Notes: generated by a model not told the origin, from the letters alone. A stretch of DNA of 64,000 nt from Achromobacter sp. MYb9 (GCF_002975275.1 NZ_PCOQ01000031.1:1-64000), one strand, 5' to 3'; positions 33,160 to 42,183 are shown, counted from the stretch's first letter. Numbers and translations are program-made.

Positions 33160-34089
33160 ATGAAGCGCAACTTCAATATCCATGATCTGCGTATCTTCTA
33201 TACGGTCGTCATGACCGGATCGACGCGCCAGGCGGCGCAAGTGATGAACCTGACGCAACCGGCGATCAGCCATGCAGTCTCGCGCCTGGAAGCCGCCACG
33301 GGCGTGCAGCTGTTCGACCGTTCGCACAAGACCTTGCGGCCCACCGAGGCGGGGAAGTACCTGTACACCGAGGCCAAGTTCGTGCTGGACGAACTGGTGC
33401 GCATCGACGAAGCGCTGCACAGCATCGAGCAGTTCGGCGGCCGTGGCTTGCGCATCGCGTCGTCGCCGGCGCTGGCGCTGAGCTATGCGCCCGAGGCCGT
33501 GAAGCGCTACCTGGACGAACACGGCAAGCGGCCGTTCTCGGTCGACGTGGAGTCGTCGGTGCAGCTGATCAGCGCGGTGGAGACCATGCGCGCGGATTTC
33601 GGCCTGGGCGCGGTCGGGGGCGACAGCCCGCGCCTGAACTTCACGCCGTTCCTGCGCACCGATGTCATGGCCATCGCGCATCGCGAACATCCATTGGCCA
33701 GACGCGGCGTGGTGGCCGTGGCGGATATCGCGCCTGACACCTTCGTGAAGCCGCTTTGGTCCGACTACGTGGTGGCGCAGGGCGATACCGGCGATTCCGC
33801 GCAGCTGGAATTCGGCATGCAGGCGCATATGACGCTGGTGCCGGGAACCGTCCGTGCCGTGAAGGGCATCAGCTTGGTCAACGCGTTGTCGGCGTCCGAC
33901 ATCGCGTCGGTCTACCCCGACCTGGTGGCGCTGCCGCTGGCCTCGCGGCAGTGGTTCGAATTCGTGTTGATCACGCGTCGGGACGCACAGAACCACGAGC
34001 TGACCGGCCGGCTATTGGGAGCGCTGCACGCCACGGCGCAAGCGCGGCGCACAGGCGTCTATGCGGATACGATTCAGCTCATCACCTAG
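33160..34089 (+). CDS. LysR-family transcriptional regulator
   Basis: A 309-residue regulator with the winged helix FNIHDLRIFYTVVMTGSTRQ...QPAISHAVSRLE in the first 65 residues (cited in parts) and a LysR substrate-binding domain afterwards (GLRIASSPALALSYAPEAV, MRADFGLGAVGGDSP). AGGGGC lies before the ATG at 33160. The SDR gene that follows is convergent. With an SDR, a LivJ-type binding protein and a BKACE enzyme next door on the other strand, it may control that minus-strand group, although the two are not divergently arranged. Confidence 0.88.
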   Translation: MKRNFNIHDLRIFYTVVMTGSTRQAAQVMNLTQPAISHAVSRLEAATGVQLFDRSHKTLRPTEAGKYLYTEAKFVLDELVRIDEALHSIEQFGGRGLRIASSPALALSYAPEAVKRYLDEHGKRPFSVDVESSVQLISAVETMRADFGLGAVGGDSPRLNFTPFLRTDVMAIAHREHPLARRGVVAVADIAPDTFVKPLWSDYVVAQGDTGDSAQLEFGMQAHMTLVPGTVRAVKGISLVNALSASDIASVYPDLVALPLASRQWFEFVLITRRDAQNHELTGRLLGALHATAQARRTGVYADTIQLIT

Positions 34090-34095
34090 TGCGCT

Positions 34096-34899
34096 TCAGT
34101 CGGCCGGCGGTTGCCAGGGCAGGGACTGCAGGTCGCCGTCGATGCTGATGGCCTGCCCACTGACCATCGCGCCGTAAGGGCTCGCCAGGAACAGCGCCAT
34201 GTTCGCGATATCGGCGGCGCGCACGAACTGATGCAGACTGACGCCGGCCAGCTCCAGCTTGGTTTCTTCCTCTACCGTCAGCCCCATGTTGTGGGCGCGG
34301 GCGGCGATTACCCGGTCGATGCGCGGGCCCGCCACCAGGCCGGGCAACAGCGCATTCACGCGGATGCCATACCCGCCCAGCTCCACCGCCAAAGAACGCG
34401 TCAGCCCGATCACGCCCCATTTCGACGCGGTGTACGGCGTGCGCATCGGAATGCCCATGCGGCCGGCAACGGAACTGATGTTGATGATGGCGCCGCCGCC
34501 GGACTGGCGCAGGGCAGGCACCGCGTGGCGCACGGTGTGGAATTGCGAGGCCAGGTTGATGTCCAGCGTGGCGCTCAGGTCGTCGGGCTGGATATCGGTG
34601 ATGCGGGCGGTAGGGCCGGCAATGCCGGCGTTGTTCACCAGTACGTCCAGCCCGCCCAGGTGCGCTAGCGCGGTCTCCATGTAGCGGTCGACGTCTTCGC
34701 GGCGGCTGACGTCGGCGTGGCTGGCGGCGTGGCGGCTGGCCGCCGCGGCGTTCTTGTCCACGTCGCACAGGTGGACGCGGGCGCCGCGGTCGGCGAAGGC
34801 ATCGGCCAGGGCCGCGCCGATGCCGCCTGCGCCGGCGGTGATGATGACGCGGCGGCCGCTCAGGTCCACCGGCAGGACGGTCGAATCATGCGGGGTCAT
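34096..34899 (-). CDS. Short-chain dehydrogenase/reductase
   Basis: A 267-residue classical SDR. The NAD(P)-binding TAGAGGIGAALADAF is at about residues 21-35, NNAGIAG near 90, the catalytic serine in INISSVAGR, and the YxxxK pair in PYTASKWGVIGL. An Asp-containing CDVDKN after the second strand suggests NAD rather than NADP. It is the last gene of a minus-strand set with a LivJ-like binding protein and a DUF849 enzyme, pointing to catabolism of an imported hydroxy or amino compound. Substrate unknown. Confidence 0.9.
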   Translation of the reverse strand: MTPHDSTVLPVDLSGRRVIITAGAGGIGAALADAFADRGARVHLCDVDKNAAAASRHAASHADVSRREDVDRYMETALAHLGGLDVLVNNAGIAGPTARITDIQPDDLSATLDINLASQFHTVRHAVPALRQSGGGAIINISSVAGRMGIPMRTPYTASKWGVIGLTRSLAVELGGYGIRVNALLPGLVAGPRIDRVIAARAHNMGLTVEEETKLELAGVSLHQFVRAADIANMALFLASPYGAMVSGQAISIDGDLQSLPWQPPAD

Positions 34900-34924
34900 T
34901 GCGCTATTCCAGAAGTGGGTGGGA

Positions 34925-36124
34925 TCAGGGTTTCATCAGGCGGCAGGTGGATTCCTGCGGCGACGTGTAGATCTGGTCGCCGGGAATCTGCGCGATCAGC
35001 TTGTAGTAGTCCCAGGGCCCCTTGGATTCGGACGGCTTCTTCACCTGCATCAGGTACATGTCGTGCACCATCAAGCCGTCGGCGCGGATGCGGCCGTCCT
35101 TGGCGAAGAAGTCGTTCACCGGGTTGGCCTTGAGCCATTTCATGATGGCGTCGCCATCCGTGGTGTTGGTGGCCTGCACCGCCTTCAGGTAGGTGGTCGT
35201 CACCGAATAATCGCCGGCCTGCAGCATCGACGGCTTCTTCTTCATGCGTTCCTCGAAACGCGCTGCCCATTTGCGCGAGGCGTCGTCCTGGTCCCAATAC
35301 CACGCCGTGGTCAGGTACATATCCTGCGCGGCGGCCAGGCCCAGCGCGTGGATATCGGTGATCAGCACCAGCAGGCCGGCGATCTTCATCCCGGGCGTCA
35401 ATCCGAATTCCGCGGCCGCCTTGACGGCATTGCTGGTGTCGTTGGCGGAATTCGCCAGCCCCAGCACCGTGGCGCCCGACGCTTGCGCCTGCAAGATGAA
35501 CGACGAGAAATCGGCCGTGTTCAACGGATGCCGCACGCGGCCCTTCACCTGGCCGCCATCGGCCTGAACGACCGCCGACGCGTCGCGCTCCAACGCGTGG
35601 CCGAACGCGTGATCCACGGTCAGGAAGTACCAGTCTTTATTGCCGGCCTTCAACATGGCCCGCGCCGTGCCGCGAGACAGCGACACGGTGTCGTACACGT
35701 AGTGCACCGTGTAGGGTGTGCATTGCGCGTTGGTCAGCTCGGACGCGCCGGCGCTGACCACGAAGAACGGCGCCTTCTTTTCTTCAGCCACCTTCGCCAT
35801 CGCCAGCGCCGCCGCGGAATTGGCGCCCGCAATCAGCATGTCCACGCCTTTCTGGTCCAGCCATTCCCGCGCCCGCGACGACGCGATGTCGGCGCGGTTC
35901 TGGTGGTCGGCCACCAGCACTTCGATCTTCTTGCCCGCCACCGCGCCGCCCATGTCCGCCACCGCCATCTTGATGGCTTCGGCGCCGCCAGGGCCGTCCG
36001 CATCGGCGGACAAGCCCGACATGTCGGTGATGAAGCCGATGCGGATCACGCCGTCATCGGCGCTGGCCGCGCCGCCCAGGCTGAGCAATACGGCGGCTGC
36101 GGCCGCATTCAAGGTCTTCTTCAT
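34925..36124 (-). CDS. Branched-chain amino-acid-type ABC transporter binding protein (LivJ-like)
   Basis: A 399-residue type I periplasmic binding protein with signal peptide LNAAAAAVLLSLGGAASA. The core reads IRIGFITDMSGLSADADG, EVLVADHQNRADIA and FVVSAGASELTNAQC, as in Peripla_BP_6 proteins that serve amino acids, amides or aromatic acids. GGGAG lies 8 bases upstream of the ATG at 36124. No permease or ATPase gene is adjacent, so it either borrows a Liv-type translocator encoded elsewhere or acts as an accessory specificity subunit. It lies between the SDR and BKACE genes. Confidence 0.9.
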   Translation of the reverse strand: MKKTLNAAAAAVLLSLGGAASADDGVIRIGFITDMSGLSADADGPGGAEAIKMAVADMGGAVAGKKIEVLVADHQNRADIASSRAREWLDQKGVDMLIAGANSAAALAMAKVAEEKKAPFFVVSAGASELTNAQCTPYTVHYVYDTVSLSRGTARAMLKAGNKDWYFLTVDHAFGHALERDASAVVQADGGQVKGRVRHPLNTADFSSFILQAQASGATVLGLANSANDTSNAVKAAAEFGLTPGMKIAGLLVLITDIHALGLAAAQDMYLTTAWYWDQDDASRKWAARFEERMKKKPSMLQAGDYSVTTTYLKAVQATNTTDGDAIMKWLKANPVNDFFAKDGRIRADGLMVHDMYLMQVKKPSESKGPWDYYKLIAQIPGDQIYTSPQESTCRLMKP

Positions 36125-36170
36125 GGTGTTGTCTCCCCGCGTGGGTTGTTGTGTTATTTCCGGCGCCGCG

Positions 36171-37115
36171 TCAGAACGAGACGTTGTTCCGGCCTTTCAG
36201 TTGCAGAATCTCGCGCGCGTCGTCCGGCGTGGCGATGGTCAGCGACAGGTCTTCAAGAATGCGGCGGATGCGCCGCACCTGATCCGCGTTCGAATGCGCC
36301 AGTTCTCCGGGGCCGTCCCACAGCGAATCCTCCAGGCCCACGCGCACATAACCGCCCATCGTCGCGGCCTGGGTGGCCAGCGGCGTCTGCTTGCGTCCGG
36401 CGGCCAGCACCGACCAGCGGTAAGCGTCGCCGAACAGGCGGTCAGCCGTGCGACGCATCATCATCACGTCTTCCGGGTGCGTGCCGATGCCGCCGCGGAT
36501 GCCGAACACGGACTGGATCAAAAAGGGTGGCTTCAGCAGACCCTTGTCGACGAAATGCGCCGCCGTGTACAAATGCCCGATGTCGTAGCACTCGATTTCG
36601 AAGCGCGTGCCGTTGTCGCTGCAAGCCGTCAGGATGTGCTCGATGTCCTTGAACGTGTTCTTGAAGACCAGGTCGTTGCTGCCTTCCAGGTACGGGCGTT
36701 CCCAGTCGTGCTTGAAGTCCTTGAAGCGCTCCAGCAATTCATACATGCCGAAGTTCATTGACCCCATGTTCAACGAGGCGACCTCCGGCTTGAACGTTGT
36801 GGCGGGCAGCATGCGTTCGCTGACCGGCAGCACGGGCGACCCGCCGGTGGTGATGTTGATGACCACGTCGCTGGCGGCCTTGATGCGCGGCAGGAATTGC
36901 GCGTAAAGCGCGGGGTCCTGCGTGGGCCTGCCGGTATCCGGATCGCGTGCGTGCAGATGCACGATCGCTGCGCCGGCCTCGGCCGCTTCCAGCGCCGACT
37001 GCGTGATCTGCTCGGGCGTCACGGGCAGATACGGCGACATCGACGGCGTGTGCACCGAACCGGTAATGGCGCAGGTGATGATCACATTGTTCTTGGGCTT
37101 TTTCATGCGGCTCAT
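36171..37115 (-). CDS. BKACE family enzyme (beta-keto acid cleavage, DUF849)
   Basis: A 314-residue TIM-barrel enzyme of the 3-keto-5-aminohexanoate cleavage family, which condenses a beta-keto acid with acetyl-CoA to yield acetoacetate and a new CoA ester using Zn2+. It shows the typical start VIITCAITGSVHTPSMSPYL, metal ligands in AAIVHLHARDPDTGRP, and INITTGGSP, LNMGSMNFGMYE and FGIRGGIGTHPEDVM. The start is either ATG 37115 or 37106. Together with the LivJ-type protein and SDR downstream it suggests a route for a carnitine- or amino-acid-like beta-keto acid. Confidence 0.9.
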   Translation of the reverse strand: MSRMKKPKNNVIITCAITGSVHTPSMSPYLPVTPEQITQSALEAAEAGAAIVHLHARDPDTGRPTQDPALYAQFLPRIKAASDVVINITTGGSPVLPVSERMLPATTFKPEVASLNMGSMNFGMYELLERFKDFKHDWERPYLEGSNDLVFKNTFKDIEHILTACSDNGTRFEIECYDIGHLYTAAHFVDKGLLKPPFLIQSVFGIRGGIGTHPEDVMMMRRTADRLFGDAYRWSVLAAGRKQTPLATQAATMGGYVRVGLEDSLWDGPGELAHSNADQVRRIRRILEDLSLTIATPDDAREILQLKGRNNVSF

Positions 37116-37216
37116 TCTGTCGCACGGTCCTGGCCTTGTCACCTGAACAGAAATTATCAACTGATAGGCTTTACGGTGCTGCGGCGCAACGTGAACGCCG
37201 GGCGTTGCCGGCTCGC

Positions 37217-37249
37217 GTAAAAAAGCCGCCGCCCGGGCGGGCGACGGCT
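37217..37249 (-). terminator. Intrinsic terminator of the YegP-like gene
   Basis: AGCCGCCGCCC (37224-37234) and GGGCGACGGCT (37239-37249) form an 11-bp stem with one mismatch. On the minus strand it is followed by a U-run, seen as AAAAAAA at 37218-37224. It lies 17 bases after the stop of the YegP-like gene. Confidence 0.75.
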
Positions 37250-37265
37250 CTACGGGAAAACACCA

Positions 37266-37595
37266 TCAAGTCTGGTCTTTGGTCGGCGACTTCGGGCCGT
37301 TCGTCTTGACCGATTCGATGCCCTTGTCCCGCGCTTGCGCGGTCGAGTACATCTCGCTGCGCCCGACCGATTCGCCATTCGCCGCCACCAGCGTGAAGTA
37401 GTGCGAGCCGTCTTTTGCCGTCTTGTGCATATAGCGCGCATCGTCGGCCGAGTACTTCTGCACGGCGGCGACGCCGCCCTCGGCCGAGGCCTTGGTCGTG
37501 TATGGCTCGCTGGTCAGGATCACCTCGTGATTCCCCGCGTGCAGATTGAACATGAACTGCGTCCCGCTACGCTTCAGTACAAAGTAACCGCTCAT
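37266..37595 (-). CDS. YegP family protein (DUF1508 repeats)
   Basis: A 109-residue small protein made of two copies of the roughly 50-residue DUF1508 unit: YFVLKRSGTQFMFNLHAGN...ILTSEPYTTKASAEGGVAAV and YFTLVAANGESVGRSEMYST...ARDKGIESV (cited in parts). The length and duplication match E. coli YegP; the function is unknown, with proposals of a stress-related beta-sheet protein. GGAG lies 6 bases upstream of ATG 37595. A strong terminator follows. A much longer minus-strand frame covers it and the opposite kinase gene, but that is a GC-rich shadow. Confidence 0.9.
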   Translation of the reverse strand: MSGYFVLKRSGTQFMFNLHAGNHEVILTSEPYTTKASAEGGVAAVQKYSADDARYMHKTAKDGSHYFTLVAANGESVGRSEMYSTAQARDKGIESVKTNGPKSPTKDQT

Positions 37596-37704
37596 CGTCG
37601 TCTCCATTCTTGTTGAAGGGGTAACGCCTGGGCAACTTGCAGAACGCCGGGTGGCGTGCGCCGAGAATACTTGATGCGCGCGATTTTGGGATAGCGGGCT
37701 GAAA

Positions 37705-37710
37705 TACAAT
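37705..37710 (+). promoter_or_regulatory. Putative -10 element of the sugar kinase gene, possibly leaderless
   Basis: TACAAT, preceded by GAAA, lies only 8 bases before the kinase ATG at 37719, and there is no ribosome site between them. If this is the -10 box, transcription would start at or within a base or two of the initiation codon. No good -35 is visible. Confidence 0.4.
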
Positions 37711-37718
37711 CGACGGCT

Positions 37719-39269
37719 ATGCCCGACAGCCCGATTCTTCGCCCGACTTCCCCCCAGACTCCCCGCAACGGATACGTCCTGGCGGTAGACCTGGGCGGCA
37801 CCCGCTTTCGCGCGGCGCTGGTGGACGAAAACGGCGGTATCGCCCATTCCTGCGTGATGGATAGCCCCGCCGGGGCAGGCCGCCACCCCGGTTGGGACGA
37901 GATCGATGCCGACGCCTGGTGGCGCGGCCTGCAATCCCTGTCCGACGCCTTGGCCGCGCAGGCGGGCGCGGCGTTCGACACCGTGCAAGCTGTTGCCATC
38001 TGCGGCGTGACACGCACCCAGGTCTTTGTCGACGCGCAAGGCGCCGCCATCCGCCCGGCCATCACCTGGCGCGATACGCGCGCGGCCCCGGACGTGGCGG
38101 GATGGCTGGCTGCAATGCCGGCCGGGCATCCCGAAGGCCAGCAGATCAACGCTTTCCATCCCTGGGCGCGCGTGGCGTGGCTGCTGCACGCCGAGCCGCA
38201 GCATGCCGCGCGGGTGCGCGTCGTGCTGGAACCGAAGGACTACCTGAACTTCCGCCTGACGGGCAGGGCAGCCAGCGACACCGTTTCCATGGCGCGCCTG
38301 GCAGCGGCTGCTCGCGAACATGCGCAGGGGCCTGGCCTGCTGGCGGCCTTGGGCGCCGACCCCGCGTGGGTGCCACCCCTGCTGTCCCCCCTGGATGTCG
38401 TCGGCCCCGTCCAAGCCGGCTTGGGCGGCGCGCTGGCCCGTCTGGCGGGCCGCAGCGTCATCGCGTGCGCCAACGACACCTGGGCGGCGGTCGCAGGCTT
38501 GGGCGCGCTGCGCGAGGGCTACGCTTACAACATATCGGGCACGACCGAGGTCTTTGGCGCGGTGGGCGCCGAACCTGTCCAGGCGCAGGGCCTGATGACC
38601 GTGGATTGGGGCAACGGCACTCACCAGATTGGCGGCCCCGGCCAGAACGGCGCCGATACGGTGGCCTGGCTGCTGCCGCTGTTGGGCCGCCTGGGCGCAG
38701 AGGGGATGGCAGGCGTCGGCCCCGCCATGGACGCGTTGCTGGGCGCGCCCCGCGACCCGCAGCCGGCCCTGTTTCTGCCGTACCTGCAGGGCGAACGCGT
38801 GCCGTACTGGGATCCGAACCTGCGCGGCGCCTTCATCGGCTTGAACCGGCGCCATGGTCCGGGCGACCTGGCCTGGGCCGTGCTGGAAGGCGTGGCCTTC
38901 CTGAACCGTACCGTCCTGGAACGCGCCGAGGCCGCCCTGGGCGCGCCGGTCGGAGAAATCCGCTTCGGCGGCGGCGCGGCGGCCAGCCCGCAGTGGTGCC
39001 AGGTCAAGGCCGACATCTGCGAGCGCGCCATTGTCGTGGGCCAGGCCGAACAGCCGGGTGTCGTGGGCGCTGCCGTCGCCGCCTGGACCGCGCTGGGCCG
39101 CTACGACGGCTTCGCTGCGGCGCAGGATGCCCTGGTGCGCACCGCGCACCGCTACGCGCCCCAAGCTCACCGCCGCGACGCCTACCGCCAGATGTACGCG
39201 CAATTCCGTGCAGCGGAAGCCGCGCTGATGCCGGTGTCGCATGATCTGGCCGCGATGCGCCTGCCGTAA
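37719..39269 (+). CDS. FGGY-family sugar kinase (xylulokinase-like)
   Basis: A 516-residue carbohydrate kinase with the actin-like ATPase fold. The N-terminal FGGY domain begins AVDLGGTRFRAALVDENG and contains the substrate region ITWRDTRAAPDVAGWL. The C-terminal domain carries YNISGTTEVFGAVG, LPYLQGERVPYWDPNLRGAF and RFGGGAAASPQWCQVKAD, as in xylulokinase-like enzymes. It heads an operon with a permease, binding protein and ATPase of a monosaccharide importer and should phosphorylate the incoming sugar. The exact sugar (pentulose, fructose or polyol) cannot be told. Confidence 0.9.
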   Translation: MPDSPILRPTSPQTPRNGYVLAVDLGGTRFRAALVDENGGIAHSCVMDSPAGAGRHPGWDEIDADAWWRGLQSLSDALAAQAGAAFDTVQAVAICGVTRTQVFVDAQGAAIRPAITWRDTRAAPDVAGWLAAMPAGHPEGQQINAFHPWARVAWLLHAEPQHAARVRVVLEPKDYLNFRLTGRAASDTVSMARLAAAAREHAQGPGLLAALGADPAWVPPLLSPLDVVGPVQAGLGGALARLAGRSVIACANDTWAAVAGLGALREGYAYNISGTTEVFGAVGAEPVQAQGLMTVDWGNGTHQIGGPGQNGADTVAWLLPLLGRLGAEGMAGVGPAMDALLGAPRDPQPALFLPYLQGERVPYWDPNLRGAFIGLNRRHGPGDLAWAVLEGVAFLNRTVLERAEAALGAPVGEIRFGGGAAASPQWCQVKADICERAIVVGQAEQPGVVGAAVAAWTALGRYDGFAAAQDALVRTAHRYAPQAHRRDAYRQMYAQFRAAEAALMPVSHDLAAMRLP

Positions 39270-39414
39270 AAACCCTAGGTACGGCGCGGCGACACGACCG
39301 TCCTGCGCCGCGCCGCCCGGGTATAAACTGCTACGCCATCAGGGCGTGAACGCCCGGCAGGTGGTGGATAACCCTTGCACTACAACGAATACCAACGCAG
39401 CAAGGGTTGAGTCG

Positions 39415-40356
39415 ATGCGCGGCATCCTGGAAAAGTACGGCACGGCAATCGCGGGATTGATCCTGGTGGGCTTCTTCGCCATCGCCGCTCCAAATTTCGC
39501 GGCGCCCAACAATCTGCTGAACATTGCCAAGGAAACCAGCTTCCTGGCCATCATCGCCATCGGCTTCACGCTGGCGCTGGTGACCGCCGAACTGGACCTT
39601 TCGGTGGCCGATGTTGCCAGCCTGGCCGCCGTCGTCACTGGGGCTCTGGTACACACCGGTCAGCCCGTGCCGGTCGCCATCGCCGCGGGCTTGGGCATCG
39701 GTCTCGTCTGCGGCCTGGTCAACGGTATCGCCGTCACCCGCCTGCGCGTCCCGTCCCTGATCGCCACATTGGGCATGGCGGCCATGGCACGCGGCTTCGC
39801 CTTCATGTTGACCGACGGCGTGTCCTATGTGGGGCGCTGGCCTGCCGCGTTCACCGACCTGGCCCGCGCCAAGCCCTTCGGCATCCCCGCGCTGGTGCTG
39901 TGGATGCTGGGCGCGGTGCTGGTCGCTTATTTCCTGATCAAGTGGACTCGCACCGGCGCCCGCATGACGGCCACTGGCGAAGCGGGCGAATCCGCACGGC
40001 TGGCCGGCATCAACATCGGCACCATGAAGCGCATCGGCCTGGCCCTGTCCGGCCTCTGCGCCGGGCTGGCCGCCGTGCTGCTGACGTCCAGCCTGTCGTC
40101 CGCCGCGCCCAACATGGCCGGCGACTACTTCCTGTACGCCATTGCCGCCGTGTTGCTGGGCATGACCATGTTCAACCCCGGCCACGCCAACATCCCCGGC
40201 ACCCTCGTCGCCGCATTGATCCTGAAAGTGCTGGGCAACGGCCTGGTACTGATGGGCGCGCCGTACTACGTGCAGGACATCGTGCTGGGCTTCATCATGA
40301 TCGCGTCCGTCGCGGTGTCATCGGCCGTGCTGAAGAAAGCGGCCTTCAAATTCTGA
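39415..40356 (+). CDS. Monosaccharide ABC transporter permease (RbsC/FrcC-like)
   Basis: A 313-residue inner-membrane permease of the ribose/xylose/fructose family. It has about 8-10 hydrophobic segments with the family signature LVTAELDLSVADVASLAAVV near residue 60 and the conserved GLVNGIAVTRLRVPSLIATLG. The C-terminal GESARLAGINIGTMKRIGLAL is the loop that meets the ATPase. Start ATG 39415 follows AAGGG. An upstream open frame to 39241 overlaps the kinase end and is not coding-like. A 145-bp gap separates it from the kinase. Confidence 0.9.
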   Translation: MRGILEKYGTAIAGLILVGFFAIAAPNFAAPNNLLNIAKETSFLAIIAIGFTLALVTAELDLSVADVASLAAVVTGALVHTGQPVPVAIAAGLGIGLVCGLVNGIAVTRLRVPSLIATLGMAAMARGFAFMLTDGVSYVGRWPAAFTDLARAKPFGIPALVLWMLGAVLVAYFLIKWTRTGARMTATGEAGESARLAGINIGTMKRIGLALSGLCAGLAAVLLTSSLSSAAPNMAGDYFLYAIAAVLLGMTMFNPGHANIPGTLVAALILKVLGNGLVLMGAPYYVQDIVLGFIMIASVAVSSAVLKKAAFKF

Positions 40357-40374
40357 TTCGAAGGGGAAACCACC

Positions 40375-41337
40375 ATGACCAAAACCTTGAAGCGCACGCT
40401 GCTGGCCAGCGCATTTGCCTTGCAGTCGCTGGCTGCCAGCGCCGCCTACGCGTTGGACGTGGGCATCGTCGCCTTTCAGATGTCGTCCGAAACGCATGCC
40501 CGCGTGGCCAATGCCGCGGCCGAGGCCGCTCGCGCCAAAGGCTGGACGGTCACGCAACTGAACGCCGAAGGGTCGCTGCCCAAGCTGGCCGAACAGCTGG
40601 ACACCCTGGTCAACAAAAAGGTCGGCGCCATCGTCGTCGCCATGGGCAAGCCCGTGGAAACCGACGCCCAGTTGCAAGCCGCCAAAGAGAAGGGCATTCC
40701 CGTCGTGGGCGTGATGTCGGGCGCCAGCCCGCACATGCTGTTCGACGTCGAAGTCAACGAATACGCCACCGGCGCGCAATCCGTGCTGTATCTGCTGGGC
40801 AAGATGGGCTACCAGGGCAACATCCTGTCCGCCCGCTTCGACGGCAACTCGGGCACGCGCATCCGCGGCAAGATGCTGGATGCCGTCCTGACCGAAAACA
40901 CGGCCGTCAAGGATCTGGCCAAATTCAGCATGGCCCGCACCCAAAGCTGGCGCGATGACGTGCGCAATGGCATGCAGGCGCTGTTCCTGCGCCACCAGGG
41001 CCAGTTCAAAGGCGTGTGGGCATCGTTCGATGGCCAGGCCTACGTCATCGACGACCTGCTGCAATCCCAAGGCATGAAGAAAGGCGACATCACCCTGGTG
41101 TCCGTCGATGGCGGCCCGGAAACCTACCGCCGCATCGCCGACCCCAACAGCCTGATCACCGCCACCATGATGATCCCGTTTGAGCAGTTGGGCGCAAGCG
41201 CCATCGACGCCATCGACCGCATCGTCGTCAAGAAGGAACCCAAGGACAAGGTCGTCGCCGGGCCGTATCTGTTCATGGACTCCGTGCTGGTCGACGCCGG
41301 CAACGTCCAGAAATTCCTGCAACCCGCCGCAAAGTAA
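40375..41337 (+). CDS. Sugar ABC transporter periplasmic binding protein (RbsB/FrcB-like)
   Basis: A 320-residue type I periplasmic binding protein. The signal peptide LLASAFALQSLAASAAYA precedes the mature start LDVGIVAFQMSSETHARVAN. LAEQLDTLVNKKVGAIVVAMGKPVETDAQL and ASFDGQAYVIDDLLQS are typical of the ribose/xylose cluster (cited in parts). GAAGGGGAAACCACC before the ATG is a good ribosome site. Here the binding protein sits between permease and ATPase, an order seen in FrcBCA-like systems. Sugar identity unknown. Confidence 0.92.
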   Translation: MTKTLKRTLLASAFALQSLAASAAYALDVGIVAFQMSSETHARVANAAAEAARAKGWTVTQLNAEGSLPKLAEQLDTLVNKKVGAIVVAMGKPVETDAQLQAAKEKGIPVVGVMSGASPHMLFDVEVNEYATGAQSVLYLLGKMGYQGNILSARFDGNSGTRIRGKMLDAVLTENTAVKDLAKFSMARTQSWRDDVRNGMQALFLRHQGQFKGVWASFDGQAYVIDDLLQSQGMKKGDITLVSVDGGPETYRRIADPNSLITATMMIPFEQLGASAIDAIDRIVVKKEPKDKVVAGPYLFMDSVLVDAGNVQKFLQPAAK

Positions 41338-41339
41338 CC

Positions 41340-42089
41340 GTGACCACCATGACCGCCGCGCTGTCGCTACGCCAGATCCGAAAGTCCTATGGGGCGGTCG
41401 AAGCCTTGAAGGGCGTCGATCTGGACGTGCCCGAGGGCCGCGTCATGGCCATCTGCGGCGACAACGGCGCCGGCAAATCCACGCTGATCCGCATCATCTC
41501 CGGCGCGCAGGAACCCTCGGGCGGGGAACTCAGCCTGAACGGCCGGAAGGTCGTGTTCGGGTCCCCCCATGACGCCCTGGTGCAAGGCATTGCGACGATC
41601 TACCAGGATCTGGCGCTGGCGCCGCGCCTGTCCATCTGGGAAAACGTCTTCATGGGCGCGGAACTCGTGCGTCGCGTGGGGCCGTTCAATGTGCTGGACA
41701 AGCGCCGCATGGCGTTGGACGCGCGCGGCTATCTGCAACGCCTGTCGGTACCCATCGACGACATGGACCGTCCCGTCGAACGCATGTCCGGCGGCCAACG
41801 CCAAGCCGTCGCCATCGCCCGCGCACTGCGCTGGGATGCCCGCGTCGTCATCATGGACGAGCCCACCGCGGCGCTCGGCGTGAAGGAAACGGCGCTGGTG
41901 CTGAATCTGGTGCGCAAGCTGCGCGAGGAAGGGCGCACCGTGATCCTGATCAGCCACAACATGGCCGACGTCGTCGCCCTGGCCGACCGCGTCGCGATCC
42001 TGAAGAGCGGCGCCAAAGTCATCGAGCGCGACGTGGCCGGGCTGAATGCCGATGCCCTGGCGCATATGGTGATGACGGGCAAGGAATGA
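41340..42089 (+). CDS. Sugar ABC transporter ATP-binding protein, single-domain (FrcA-like)
   Basis: A roughly 249-residue ATPase with one nucleotide-binding domain, unlike the duplicated RbsA/XylG. It has Walker A GDNGAGKST, signature MSGGQRQAVAIARAL, Walker B VVIMDEPTAALG and the switch histidine in LISHNMADV. FrcA of fructose importers has the same single-domain form. The start may be GTG 41340 or ATG 41349, neither with a clear ribosome site, so coupling to the binding-protein stop 2 bases upstream is likely. A strong terminator follows the gene. Confidence 0.92.
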   Translation: MTTMTAALSLRQIRKSYGAVEALKGVDLDVPEGRVMAICGDNGAGKSTLIRIISGAQEPSGGELSLNGRKVVFGSPHDALVQGIATIYQDLALAPRLSIWENVFMGAELVRRVGPFNVLDKRRMALDARGYLQRLSVPIDDMDRPVERMSGGQRQAVAIARALRWDARVVIMDEPTAALGVKETALVLNLVRKLREEGRTVILISHNMADVVALADRVAILKSGAKVIERDVAGLNADALAHMVMTGKE

Positions 42090-42126
42090 GTTAGGGCGGG
42101 CATAGCAGGTACTGATTGCAGCGAGA

Positions 42127-42165
42127 AAAAGGCCGCCGCCGGGTTTCCCCTGGCGGCGGCCTTTT
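42127..42165. terminator. Strong bidirectional terminator
   Basis: AAAAGGCCGCCGCC (42127-42140) and GGCGGCGGCCTTTT (42152-42165) form a perfect 14-bp stem with an 11-base loop and A/T tails on both sides. It serves the sugar-transport operon on the plus strand and the convergent parvulin gene on the minus strand. Confidence 0.9.
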
Positions 42166-42183
42166 CGCGTGCAGCAGCGGGAC

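Noticed and set aside
37701-37713. GAAATACAATCGA resembling the motif near 6791-6803, considered as a shared operator
   Set aside because: The common core is essentially a TACAAT -10 box, frequent in betaproteobacterial promoters; two occurrences are not enough to claim a common regulator.
37266-39242. A 658-codon minus-strand open frame opposite the sugar kinase
   Set aside because: Its composition is the His/Gln/Arg-rich pattern of a GC-rich shadow, and it runs into the real YegP-like gene only by frame coincidence. The plus-strand FGGY kinase has clear motifs.
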